Positions 53,925 through 64,000 of a DNA stretch of 64,000 bases are shown here, piece by piece. Position 1 is the stretch's first letter. Each line of letters begins with the position of its first letter. The notes under the pieces were generated by a model. It saw nothing but the letters and a program-made list of their open reading frames with translations. It was not told where the DNA came from and ran no database searches. This stretch comes from Ectobius pallidus (Eukaryota > Arthropoda > Insecta > Blattodea > Ectobiidae), in contig CAXKWD010000004.1 of NCBI GenBank assembly GCA_964059195.1, positions 123,538,043-123,602,042 of the forward strand, in the 5' to 3' direction. A program made the position numbers and the translations under genes.

Positions 53925-54655
53925 GGAACTGCGTCCGAAAGGTTTCGCATACTCTTGCGCCAGTACGACCTGGTCTATAAGGAAGAACTTAATATTTTTC
54001 CCCAACTTCTCTCATTATATTATATTGGCACACCCTAATGAATTGTAGTTGTCGTTACGCATATAATGATGAAACGTCGTTCTATTAATGCGTATGTTTT
54101 CGGATTTCTAGAACAACAAGCAACGGAAGATGGATGACGAATTCTTTCATAAGAACTAGTGTTAATTAGATACCGTACTTCGTTACTGTTAATACTTCAA
54201 TGTAGCTGCATACACGCAGGTATCCCCGGCTTCGCACGCGATTGTTTACTCAACTACTAGATGTTTTATTTAAATAATTTATTTAATAGTAAAATAATTA
54301 AACAAATAGAACGTATCTTGTGCTTCCGTATGGGCAAAAAAATTCGAAATGAGACTATTAAAACTGAGCCGTGAACACGGCTCACGTAAATGAATGTTAC
54401 TCCTCTGGTGGCTATTTTGAAGCAATAATTTTGTAATCAGCTCAGCTCAGACCACCAAAATAAATATTGTTACTACTCAATGAAGGGATTGTAGAGATCA
54501 GTCATGGCTACAGTTACTGACTTGTATGGTTTATATTAAGTATTTTTGTATAATTTATAGTAACCTAATAATTTTATATTATGTTCATTTTCGTGTTGCA
54601 GGGTTAAGTGTGTTCGTTTTATTGTCTTCTTGTGCTCTGAAGATTGAATACAATG
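53925..54655. other. Unassigned sequence
   Basis: No gene. TATCCCCGGCTTCGCACGCG at about 54220-54240 resembles Helitron 3' hairpins in inverse orientation, but no boundaries were found. Confidence 0.4.
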
Positions 54656-54662
54656 GTCGCAC

Positions 54663-54734
54663 CAACTCAACAAAACAACAACAACAATAATAACAATAAT
54701 AACAATAATAATAATAATAATAATAACAATAATA

Positions 54735-54777
<43 letters not shown>

Positions 54778-54778
54778 G
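54663..54778. repeat. (AAC)n/(AAT)n microsatellite
   Basis: Starts with AAC units and continues as AAT units with AAC interruptions. The poly-Asn and poly-Leu/Tyr frames across it are artefacts. Confidence 0.95.
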
Positions 54779-54934
54779 TTTCTATCCATACATTGGTTCT
54801 CCATCTCAAACCGTTTAAACCCTGTCAAAAATCTACTGTTTTTACGCCACTTTTTCGGCGAACTTTGTATCCTAACACCTAAAGTATTAGGTTTACAACG
54901 AAAACTTTTAGATGAAAAGGTGAAGAGCATTAAA

Positions 54935-55919
54935 TCTATTATATAAAGTCGAATGTGTGTTTGTGGGTATGTTTGTTCCTTATACAAATCTACATTTCTT
55001 TACCAATTTACACGGAATTTTGCACACATACCCAGTTAAGCCCGGGAAGTATAGCGGTCAACATTAAAATTCAAACAAAATACTCCTTCCCTTGAAAATT
55101 ATATAATTTCTGAGAATTTTATACTGAAAAAAATGAATTGCTGTTTAGTTCACATGACAACAGTGAATTGTTTACTGTGATGACATAGGGCCTTGGCGAC
55201 TATTTAATGCTGGACTTTAACGAATTATGATTCCATTGATGTAATATATTGGCGAAAATAATCACTGAAAATGAAATCCACGAAAATAAAGCACAGTGTG
55301 ATGCAGTCACATAACTCCCTCTACCTTCGACATAAGAGATATTTTCTCACTTCACATTTTGATGTAGAATAAGAGGTCGTATTGCAGGAGCAACTTAAGT
55401 GTGTGAGTATGTTATATCAGAAGTCGGTAAATAGTCAGTTATCCATAGCTGTAGGCTTTGTATTAGTTGAGATTTATCATAGGCCCCAAGCATGGGATGG
55501 AACATTTTGAGTCCTATGCTCGCAGTGTATTATGTCCCGGGTTTTAGGGGAGGAAAGTATGAAAGTGATACTGCATTTCTATTTTATTTCAGCTCCGAAA
55601 CGGTTGTATGGTAACATGAGAATGAGAAATAAAATTTTCCGTCAAGTCAATACAATCTTATGTAATTTATGTTTCTTCTTATTTCAACCCCTCCCAGGCA
55701 TGATGAGTAGAAGCAACGGAATGCAGCATTCGACATCCTCTATGAACCATAAAAAGCTATATCTAGCGTTTTCTGAGTGCCATATGTTGTTCTTCCTCAT
55801 TTCGAATTCTACATACATTATTATATCAGGACCTAGAGTTTCAACATCGGAAGTCCTCCATAAGTTAATTTCAAATTACAAAATACAAAACCCGGGCGAC
55901 GCCGGGCCTTTTCAGCTAG
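54935..55919 (+). mobile_element. Non-autonomous Helitron 1
   Basis: Starts TCTATTATATAAAG after an A and ends with the GC hairpin CCCGGGCGACGCCGGG about 10 bases before the terminal CTAG, followed by T. These are the hallmarks of Helitrons (5' TC, 3' CTRR, subterminal hairpin, A/T target). 985 bp, no Rep/Hel coding. Confidence 0.82.
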
Positions 55920-56929
55920 TCTAATATAAAAAATCGAAAGTGTGTATGTATGTATGTATGTATGTTTGTTCCTTATACAAATCTACATTTCTTTACCAAT
56001 CTACACGAAATTTTGCACACATACTCAGCTAAGCCCGGGAAGTATAGCTGTCGACATTAAAATTGAAACAAATCAGTCCTTCGCTTTAAAATTATATAAT
56101 TTCTGAGAATATTATGCAAAAAAAATGAAATCCCATTCATTTGTCAAGACAACAGTGTATTGTTTACACAGTTCACATGGGGCTCTGGACACTACATAAT
56201 AATTTATTGGACTTTAACGAATTCTGATGCTAACGTTTTGTGAAAATAATTCTTGAATAAAATCCACGAGAATAAAGCACATTGTAATGCAGTCACATAA
56301 CTTTCTCTACCCTCGACACAAGAAATATTTTCTCACTTCACATTTTGATGTAGAATAAGAGGTCGTATTGCTGGGATAACTTAAGTGTGTGAGTATGCTA
56401 TATCAGAAGTAGGTAAATAATCCTTACCGCTTATACGTTATCCATAGCTGTATGCTTTGTATTAGTTGAGAAATAAGGATGTTTATCATAGGCCCTAAGC
56501 ATGGGATGGAACATTTTGAGTCCTATGCTCGCAGTATTTTATGTCCCGGGTTTTAGGGGAGGAAAGTGATACTGCATTTCTCTTATTTCAGAACCGAAAC
56601 GGTTGTATGGTAACATGAGAATGAGAAATAAAATTTTCCGTCAAGTCAATACAATCTTATTTAATTTATGTTTCTTCTTATTTCAAATCCTCCCAAGCAT
56701 GATGTGTAGAAGCAACGGAATGCAGCTTTCGACATCCTCTATGAGCCATAAAAAGCTATATCTAGCGTTTTCTGATGGAATAGTTTGAGTGTGTTAAATC
56801 TTTTTCTTCATTTCAAGTTTTACATACAAATTATATAAGCACCTAGAGTTTCAAAATCGAAAGCCCTCCAAAAGTTAATTTCAAATTACAAAATACAAAG
56901 CCCGGGCGACGCCGGGCCTTTTTAGCTAG
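55920..56929 (+). mobile_element. Non-autonomous Helitron 2, joined head to tail to Helitron 1
   Basis: Starts TCTAATATAAAAAATCG immediately at the base after CTAG of Helitron 1 and ends with the same hairpin and CTAG at 56926-56929. It is strongly similar to Helitron 1 throughout. Confidence 0.82.
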
Positions 56930-57156
56930 TTTACTATAAAATACATATTCAATTTAGTAACTCTGTGAAACAGTGAAATAATCTTGTGATATATTTTACA
57001 TATAGGCTAACTAATTTTGATAAAGCTTCCTGTAATGAGTTTGAATTCGTAAACTCATTCCCATTGTCTTTTGTGTCTTCAAAACCTTACGAATGAGAAG
57101 AAACAAGGACATAAAAATAAAAATAGAGATAGGCTAATTCAGAAACTTAATCCATA
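56930..57156. other. Short unassigned spacer
   Basis: AT-rich, no feature. Confidence 0.5.
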
Positions 57157-57478
57157 ACATGCCACTGCCCACACAGATGTGCGACCTGCCAGTTAACGAC
57201 CAGGCTGCGTCTTGCGCGCACGCACTTCATGCTCGGCGCCTGGCTCAACAGTGCAGCGACCAGGAAGGGGATCAACCAAGCTGCGTCTTGTTCGAACCCT
57301 ACGCACCGGCCGTTTTTACCCCAGGATCATTTAGGTTAGAGGCTGAGTCGATCCCAGGGCCATAGTGCCACCAGAAGGTGTAGGCCAATTAAAAAAATCG
57401 AACGACCTCATCGGGAATCGAACCCGCGACCTTCCGGTTTGTAGCGCAGCGCCTCTACCACTACGCTACAGCGTACCC
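57157..57478 (-). repeat. tRNA-derived SINE (family of 61668-61975)
   Basis: The minus strand starts GGGGTACGCTGTAGCGTAGT, has an A-box-like TAGCGTAGTGG and the B box GGTTCGATTCC at 57415-57430. It continues with GGCACTATGGCCCTGGGATC as in the plus-strand copy at 61780. The acceptor stem does not pair, so it is not a tRNA gene. Confidence 0.82.
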
Positions 57479-58344
57479 CTTTTGTATAGTAGATGAGTTT
57501 AATATGTTTTAAAAGAATGTACAAACACGTGATCTTCTAGGTCATCTCAATGTGAACGAGTTACGCACGCAAACATTGTACTACCTTGCAAAACGGAATC
57601 TCATGCGTGGTAACATGCTGACAAAAAAATATAGATTCTCCAGATATTAGCTTTCATGACGATAGGCATACTACATACAATGAATGGTCTTTATGTTATC
57701 ATATACATATCTAATACCAGGAGTGAATCACATTCCAGATAATTTCCTGAGCATATAATATGCATGGGAGTAATAAATTATTGTCTAAGAAAAAGAATAT
57801 CCTGGCATTTTTAATACGACTTTTTTGTTCAATCAAACTATAAAACGCGTATATAGTATGTGATATAACGGTATCTTAATTATATCCGTTACGATGCAGA
57901 TTTTCATTATAACGCAGGTGTATATAGATTATTATCGAACACGGGACAATCTTGAAACCTTGAGAATCGCAAATGAAACTGCGTAATAAACAACCTATAG
58001 TTAAAATAAAATCAATTCAATTCGTGTTAATTAATTTAATATTACCCTATATTAAAGTGAGTTCATTTCGTGTTTCAAGAAAATTGCCAGGAACAAGCTT
58101 CGACTAGACCATACACCATCAACTGTTATCCATCTCAGAAGACGAGAACTGCGAGAACCTGCTAACAGCTGATTGTCGCTGTCAACCGATTTAGTTTTTT
58201 TATTAATCTAAAATATCAAAACCTAAACAGTTAGTATGGTCGAATAAAAATAGTTGTATTCAACTAATGATAACTAAGATACTCATATGCAATTTATGAA
58301 ACTCTCTTTGCTCATTTCATAAACTTACTTATATGTTAATACAT
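57479..58344. other. Non-coding sequence
   Basis: Nothing recognisable. Confidence 0.5.
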
Positions 58345-58352
58345 ATCATTAC

Positions 58353-58984
58353 TAGGGACCGGATTTTTAGGTTTTTAAAAACACTGTTTTAGGTATCCCA
58401 TTATATGAAATAGTTTTTTTAGGTTTCTTGTCCAAAATATCGTTTTCGGGAAGAATAATTGGTTTAATGAATTTGAATGTGCTACATAGGATTCAATACC
58501 ATAGGTTGAGAAACGCTGGATTATAGGGTATGTACCACGAAGAAAAGATTTTCACTTTTACATGACCCTTAAAGACTCGGTTTCCTTTCACTGTAAAGTT
58601 TAACTTAAAAAAATTGATTTAAATTTGTGTAAACTTGCATAATTCGGCATAATTAACATGTCTTCTTAAAACTCACAGGGCGGCACCTAAGGCAATCAAG
58701 CGCTTTAAAACACAGAAATCTATAATATCCTTGTTCATACACAGCAAAATATCGATTTCTCAACTGACAAACAAAAAAAGACAAAAAAGTACCCTGAATT
58801 AGATATTTTAGGTTTTATATCCCGTTTAGGTATATTTAGGTTTCTATACCCCATTTAGGTATTTTTAGGTGCCACAGAATTAATGTGGGTGAATCCTATG
58901 GACATGCTACGAAAAAGTGTATGAGTGCTTTTTGTTTTGGAAGTAAGGAAAAAAATAGGTAAAAACCTAAGAATCCGGTCCCTA
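58353..58984. mobile_element. hAT MITE (TAGGGACCGG ends)
   Basis: Begins TAGGGACCGGATTTTTAGG and ends CCTAAGAATCCGGTCCCTA. A perfect 8-bp duplication ATCATTAC is at 58345-58352 and 58985-58992. The interior repeats TTTAGGTAT words. 632 bp. Confidence 0.92.
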
Positions 58985-58992
58985 ATCATTAC

Positions 58993-59800
58993 AGACTCGT
59001 TGCATAATATACTATTTCAAATGATCAAAACAGAAAACACGATATAGAACAAGAATAGTCGAAATGATATAATACGTACCGAATCATGAAGACAAATTAG
59101 TACAGGAAGCATTTAAAGGCTGCCATATGCAGAAAGCTACGCTATCTTATGCTATGCCATGCTAACCAATGCAGTAATGCTGTGACACGAAATGGATGCT
59201 AAGCTAAACTCGGCCTGGCCACTGCGCGAGTGTGACAATGCATACCAGAGGTACCGTTACTGACTGTAAAATGTGTAAATCACAACCCAATAAACAATAA
59301 AATGTCCGGCTATAATGGTTAGTGGGCTGTGGTGTAAAAACATTATTGCGTAAATTAATATTTATTAAATTCAAACTTTCTTTGATTATAGCCACACTAA
59401 TCTACTGTATTATCACAAGAAGCCTGAGCAATGTATTTAAGGTAAAATACAATTGTGTTTATTATTATATTCAATACAACAGTCTATCCACTGTGATATA
59501 TGCCGGGGAAAACTGATACGCTTGCGCAAAGCAAACTTCAACTAATAGACTGTACAAAAAGCGATAGTCCTATTGTCGTAAGACACTCTAAAATCTCCGA
59601 CTGGATAATAGCAACTGCTGATTCGAGCATTGATAGTGCAACTTTTGTTCCAATAAGTAGTCTTAATAAAGTTAAATTTAAATTGGATTATGGTTTAATA
59701 GAATCTTAGCACTAATAAATTTATATCTTAGGCCTAGCTACGGATTTGAAAATAGTCTCCTTGGCGATCTGCTTTCTGTTGGTACTATTCTATAGTATGT
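58993..59800. other. Non-coding sequence
   Basis: A 69-codon frame at 59500-59709 (MPGKTDTLAQSKLQLIDC...) has no recognised domain and no splice context. Not called as a gene. Confidence 0.4.
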
Positions 59801-59807
59801 CTCACGC

Positions 59808-60064
59808 ACGAGTTGGCTGGTCGCGCAGAAATCTGCTCTTGCGAAATATCTACGTAAATGAAATTGCCAGCTGTGTAAAATTCAGGTTCTCGCAATTGCA
59901 GTCACAATGAAAATAAGCACGTACCTCTTCACAAGAGATGTTGGAAATTTCCTCCACTTGCATCCACACAACACTGGCACTTTTTTCTAAGGAAATTTTC
60001 TTTCATGTGCATTAGTTCAGCTTACGAAACAGAGTTAATTTCTCTTCTTATATGGTCTTTAAGT
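59808..60064 (-). repeat. Mariner-like element arm, degraded
   Basis: Contains GTCTCACGCACGAGTTGGC at the left and GTGTTGTGTGGATGCAAGTG (inverse) at the right. It corresponds to one arm of the fold-back element at 22509-23306. No partner arm. Confidence 0.7.
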
Positions 60065-60066
60065 TC

Positions 60067-60207
60067 TATCTATCTATTTCTGGGGATACATTTCGGTATG
60101 GTACAGTACACTCTCAACGTTTTAAGAGTAACTGTGCAAGAGCTTCAAAGGGTTGATAATGGTATAACCTAGGTCGAAATCCATTCCCAGAAATAGATAG
60201 GCCTACA
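60067..60207. mobile_element. Small hairpin MITE
   Basis: CTATCTATTTCTGGGGATA at the left is mirrored by the inverse of CTATCTATTTCTGGGAATG at the right, enclosing about 140 bp. Confidence 0.65.
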
Positions 60208-60209
60208 AA

Positions 60210-60780
60210 GAAGAAGGATCAGCATTTCTTTTACTCTGCAGGAACCTTTCATTGTACTTTTATGTTTCTTTGACGAGATTTTATTCTTATTATTAACTTA
60301 TTATTGGCTTTGTATCTTAAATACATAAGTGTTTAACTACTGACCATATATAATGTTTAATAATGTAATGTAACATGAAATGTGAGGTATTTTAACATCT
60401 ATTACTTTGTAAATGGTATAAGATTGAAAATTGCGATACATTTTAATATTACTACCCTCTGCGGAAACGAAGTTATTTAATGACCATTAGAACATCCTGT
60501 AGTACCACGTTTTAATTATCTAACACTTCTGATATTTTCGCGGAAGTTTGTGAATACCATTTCTGTAGATTTCGTGTCCATTATGTATGCTCATCTGCAC
60601 AGCGTACATTGCGGACACGCCACAACAGTTTCGAGGACAACATAATGTCAGATTTTTATCATTGACATAATGAAGCTGCCTCATATTATAACGCTAAATA
60701 ATATGTAATTGTTGATGATAGAGATAATCCTTCCCTGCATGAAGGCTAAATCTTGAATTGTCATGATAATACCTCTTGAG
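60210..60780. other. Upstream region of the secreted-peptide gene
   Basis: AT-rich sequence, no coding. It may contain distal regulatory elements, none identifiable. Confidence 0.4.
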
Positions 60781-60785
60781 GATGG

Positions 60786-60793
60786 TATATATA
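60786..60793 (+). promoter_or_regulatory. TATA box
   Basis: TATATATA in GGTATATATAGCAG, 63 bases upstream of the ATG of the signal-peptide exon. That leaves room for a start site about 30 bases downstream (near 60815) and a short leader. Confidence 0.65.
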
Positions 60794-60855
60794 GCAGTCA
60801 CCCAATTAGGGAGTTACTTTGCGAATAAGGACAGTTGGGATAAATCAGTAAAACC

Positions 60856-60903
60856 ATGAAGCTCGCAGTTGTGCTGATATTACTTGTTGCTGCTGTTGCT
60901 ATG
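60856..60903 (+). CDS. First coding exon of a small secreted protein (signal peptide)
   Basis: ATG in the good context AAACCATG, followed by MKLAVVLILLVAAVAM (one Lys then a 14-residue hydrophobic run), a textbook signal-peptide start. It ends at a consensus donor ATG|GTAAGT at 60904. A TATA box lies at the right distance. Insect genes for small secreted peptides and cuticle or venom-like proteins often have such a first exon ending after the signal core. The mature protein must be on later exons, and none could be identified up to 64000, so its function is unknown. Confidence 0.68.
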
Positions 60904-61660
60904 GTAAGTTCTGAGCGTATCCCAAAAAGGATATACTAAATTCCTGAGCTTTCAGAATATGATGATTGGTGTGTGTCTGTCTTGCTATCTTTCTAAACAG
61001 AAATAGTGCGCCTAGCGATTTTCTTTCAGATTTCCGGAATGTGAAAGATATAAAGACGCTTGCATACAGATTTCTGGCCTGGTTGAGCAATGTGCTTCTT
61101 TTATTTTTTTATTTTTTAATTTTTACAGGGAACTCCTGTGTCGTTATTATTTAGTAACTTGTTGCTTACTACTTTTCCATAACCATAAATCAATTTTAGA
61201 CGTTGCTTTAATTTTTTGGGGGTCGGACAAGCTCTTAAGTCCTGTAGAGGTATATGTAGTTTAAAAGCTTAGAGTGGCTGTGCCAAATACAGGTGTGTGA
61301 CATTAGAAATACATTCAAGGCTGCAAACTACAATCATTTCGATACATCGTTGTAGTTTTGATTTGTATATGTATGATAAGGGAAATAAGTCTGCCTCAAG
61401 GGATTCTTTTAAGAATGGGTTGGCTTGAAACTCATGCACGTTTCTTTCATAAGACTGTTTCTTTCCTCATTCACACACTCGTAGTGATTTCAGTTGCAAT
61501 CGGTATTCCTTCAGTATATTGGTTACCGTATATAGAGCATGAGCAGATGTTTTAGGACCTTGTATGTAATACAAGAAAACATAAGTTACTGTTTCGCATT
61601 TATTTGAACCAACCTATTAATGTTCTAAAATAAGATTAGTATTTTTGCTTTCCTATTACA
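60904..61660. other. Putative intron of the secreted-protein gene
   Basis: No second exon with a convincing acceptor and frame was found here. Poly-T near 61100-61130. Confidence 0.4.
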
Positions 61661-61667
61661 TTGTTTT

Positions 61668-61975
61668 GGGGTAAGCCATAGCGTCGTGGTTGAGGCGCTG
61701 CTCTACAAACAGGAAGGTCGCGGGTTCGATTCCCGATGAGGTCGTTGGAGTTTTTCAATTGGCCTAATCTTTCTGGTGGCACTATGGCCCTGGGGTCGAC
61801 CCATCCTCTTAACAGAAATTAGTACCAGGAGCAATCCTGGGGGTAAAGGCGGCCGGCGCGTAAGACTGACAACCTTACCACCTTCATGTGCCGAATGTCC
61901 GAAATCTGGGAGCCTCAACCTCCTAGAGCCCTCTGGGCCGCCATGGCTTGTAAAAGGATTACTTTACTTTTACTT
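61668..61975 (+). repeat. tRNA-derived SINE
   Basis: Starts GGGGTAAGCCATAGCGTCGT. It has the B box GGTTCGATTCC at about 61721-61731 and body GGCACTATGGCCCTGGGGTC, and ends with TTACTTTTACTTT. Flanking ATTGTTTTGG / ATTGTTTTAG (61658 and 61982 regions) may be the target duplication. Confidence 0.82.
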
Positions 61976-61989
61976 TAATTGGATTGTTT

Positions 61990-62379
61990 TAGAATTTACG
62001 AATATTCACACATTCTAGTTAGACAAAGCTGGTGAGGACTGCAGGCAGATACTCTATTTATAGTCAAAATAGTTAATTGGATAAAAACGAATTTTCAGAA
62101 ACTGACTTCACAAAAGGAGAAAATTCTCAATTCGATCAGTTATATCGTTCGCTGATTACTCCAGACTGGTGGAACGGATTTCAATGATTTTTCGTAACTG
62201 CATTCAGGGTTACGCACTGGTGATCCCATATAATTTTTTCAGTGGTTTTTGTAATACTGAAATAGGCCTAAGCTTCGTTTTTAACATTATACCGCGGCAT
62301 CGTATATTCCACCTGGTAACCATGTTGCACAATGCACAGGGGCATGGATTTGTGAAAACTCTCTAAGTTTTATAGGCTA
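61990..62379. other. Non-coding sequence
   Basis: Nothing supported. Confidence 0.5.
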
Positions 62380-63983
62380 CTAGCATGTGCCCGCGGCTTC
62401 GCCCACGATAATTATTTAAAAAATAAAAAATTAAGAGCATAGGCCTAATAGTTAAATCATTATATTTATTAATACCTAAATCACGTGGACTACATATCAC
62501 GATTAGATAGCGTCGCCTGGTAAAGGCGACCTCAGATTCGAGTTCCTTGGTCCAGAAACCCCATGTATAGTGAGTTTCGTCCAAATCGAACAATGTTTAA
62601 CCATATTTAGGCCTATATTGATTATCCCTCTTCCGTGTAGGTTGAAAATGTCATATGTCTACGGGCCTTGACATTCTAAACAAATGAATCGTCCAGCATG
62701 GACTTACAAAATCAAGCAATCGCCCGCGATAATTACTTCAAAAATTAGAATCAAGAGCATAATAGTTAAATCATTATATTTATTAACACCTAAATCACAT
62801 GAATTACATACCACGATTAGATAGCGTCGCCTGGTAAAAGCGACCTCAGATTCGAGTTCCTTGGCCCAGAAAACCCCTGTATAGTGAGTTTCGTCCAAGT
62901 CGAACAATGTTTGACCATATTTAGGCCTATATTGATTATCCCTCTTCCGTGTAGGTTGAAAATTTCATATGTATGCGGGCCTTGATATTCTAAACAAATG
63001 AATCGTCCAGGATGGACTTACAAATTCAATCGATTGCCCGCGATAATTAATTCAAAAATTAATAATTAAAAATTAAGAGCATAATAGTTAAATCATTTTA
63101 TTAAACAACACCTATATCACGTGAACTACATACCACGATTAGATAGCGTCGCCTGGTAAAAGCGACCTCAGATTCGAGTTCCTTGGCCCAGAAAACCCCT
63201 GTATAGTGAGTTTCGTCCAAGTCGAACAACGTTTGACCATATTTAGGCCTATATTGATTATCCCTCTTCCGTGTAGGTTGAAAATGTCATATGTCTACGG
63301 GCCTTGACATTCTAAACAAATGAATCGTCCAGCATGGACTTACAAAATCAAGCGATCGCCCGCGATAATTACTTCAAAAATTAGAATCAAGAGCATAATA
63401 GTTAAATCATTATATTTATTAACACCTAAATCACATGAATTACATACCACGATTAGATAGCGTCGCCTGGTAAAAGCGACCTCAGATTCGAGTTCCTTGG
63501 CCCAGAAAACCCCTGTATAGTGAGTTTCGTCCAAGTCGAACAATGTTTGACCATATTTAGGCCTATATTGATTATCCCTCTTCGGTGTAGGTTGAAAATT
63601 TCATATGTCTGCGTGCCTTGACATTATAAACAAATGAATCGACCAGCGTGAGCTTACAACATTCAAGCGATCGCGATGGTTTTATGTCCAAGGTATGACA
63701 AAAATAGCCAAAGCCTACTGTAATTGATTTGACATTGAAATGTATTACTCAAAACCGATGCTTCGAAAATGCAAAAATTGCACGTTTTCTGACCGTTTTT
63801 CACTCATAACTCACGAACAAAAGCGAAATTTAAAATTCCGGCTTAAAGGTTCATTTTCCGACCCTTCAGTCCACCTATGTTTAAAATTTCAGATCTCTGC
63901 GTTGAGTAGATTTCGCTGGGCATCGCGGACAGACAGACAGACAGACAGAAGGAAAGACAGACACTTCCTTTTATTAATATAGA
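62380..63983 (-). mobile_element. Non-autonomous Helitron 3 with internal tandem repeats
   Basis: On the minus strand it starts TCTATATTAATAAAAGG after A (at 63983) and ends GGGCGAAGCCGCGGGC, ACATG and CTAG followed by T (at 62380). The 3' hairpin is GC-rich. The 5' part carries GACAGACAGACAGAC (63930-63950). No Rep/helicase coding. Confidence 0.8.
62395..63660. repeat. Four ~317-bp tandem repeats inside Helitron 3
   Basis: Units begin near 62398, 62719, 63037 and 63354 with GC(C)CGCGATAATTA. Each contains GATTAGATAGCGTCGCCTGG, TTCGAGTTCCTTGG and TTTAGGCCTATATTGATTAT. Units 2 and 4 are almost identical (also in the words between), which suggests duplication of a unit pair. Confidence 0.92.
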
Positions 63984-64000
63984 TATGATATGTATGGTCT

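Noticed and set aside
55532..55924. 130-codon ORF, and its partner at 56603-56788
   Set aside because: Both lie in non-autonomous Helitron DNA and lack any domain; similarity between them reflects the repeat.
59500..59709. 69-codon ORF MPGKTDTLAQ...
   Set aside because: No recognisable domain, homologue or splice signals; length is within chance for this window.
62395..63660. Regular direct repeats that could look like a CRISPR array or satellite
   Set aside because: Units are ~317 bp without repeat/spacer structure and lie inside a Helitron in eukaryotic DNA.

Overview
This is a window of animal nuclear DNA, AT-rich and very dense in transposable elements. The element families (hAT, Tc1/mariner and pogo-like, PIF/Harbinger, Kolobok-like, Helitrons, several LINEs, a Gypsy-type LTR element, tRNA-derived SINEs) and the style of the repeats suggest an arthropod, most likely an insect with a large genome such as a cockroach or termite. 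The lineage is inference; no sequence here fixes the species. The palindrome TAGGCCTA is strikingly over-represented.

Only two pieces of host gene can be supported. On the minus strand, three coding exons of a SHPRH-like gene (SNF2-family helicase / E3 ubiquitin ligase) lie at 31649-31184, 23618-23436 and 5860-6060. All have consensus splice sites and phase-1 boundaries, and they join in frame; the helicase core should continue to the left of the window. On the plus strand, a TATA box followed by a 16-codon signal-peptide exon at 60856-60903 marks the start of a small secreted-protein gene whose next exon I cannot find.

Layout. 1-5.0 kb: degraded hAT transposase (minus) split by a Gypsy-type LTR element with a 4-bp target duplication. 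5.86-6.06 kb: SHPRH exon 3. 6.1-15 kb: mariner remnants, a hAT copy, a MITE, a 5'-truncated LINE carrying a hAT insertion, another hAT MITE, and a TTAA-flanked Kolobok-like element with THAP and P2X7-like domains. 15.4-21.1 kb: a probable 5.8-kb hAT-like element holding further hAT and Harbinger insertions and an unexplained repeated near-palindrome. 22-25 kb: LINE remnant, a mariner fold-back element, SHPRH exon 2, microsatellites. 25.4-30.8 kb: a repeat family, a LINE 3' end and a large inverted-repeat structure enclosing a pogo-like element. 31.2-31.7 kb: SHPRH exon 1 and probable promoter side. 31.9-33.6 kb: TIR element just upstream of the gene.

34425-49209 is one deeply nested insertion bounded by an outermost hAT element with a perfect 8-bp duplication (CTTCCACT). 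Inside it are (a) another hAT-type element holding an RLE-encoding non-LTR retrotransposon with an LDDG catalytic box, and (b) a LINE with a 5' inversion (twin priming) and an 11-bp duplication. That LINE was itself invaded by an RNase H-bearing LINE, a probable solo LTR flanked by 195-bp direct repeats, and a 4.3-kb element with a 6-bp duplication. The 4.3-kb element contains a hAT, a pogo-like element and a SINE.

49.7-64 kb: fragments of a LINE ORF1 with an SGNH-like domain broken by a Harbinger element and a TIR element, two Helitrons joined head to tail, SINEs, a hAT MITE, the secreted-peptide exon, and a Helitron with four internal tandem repeats.
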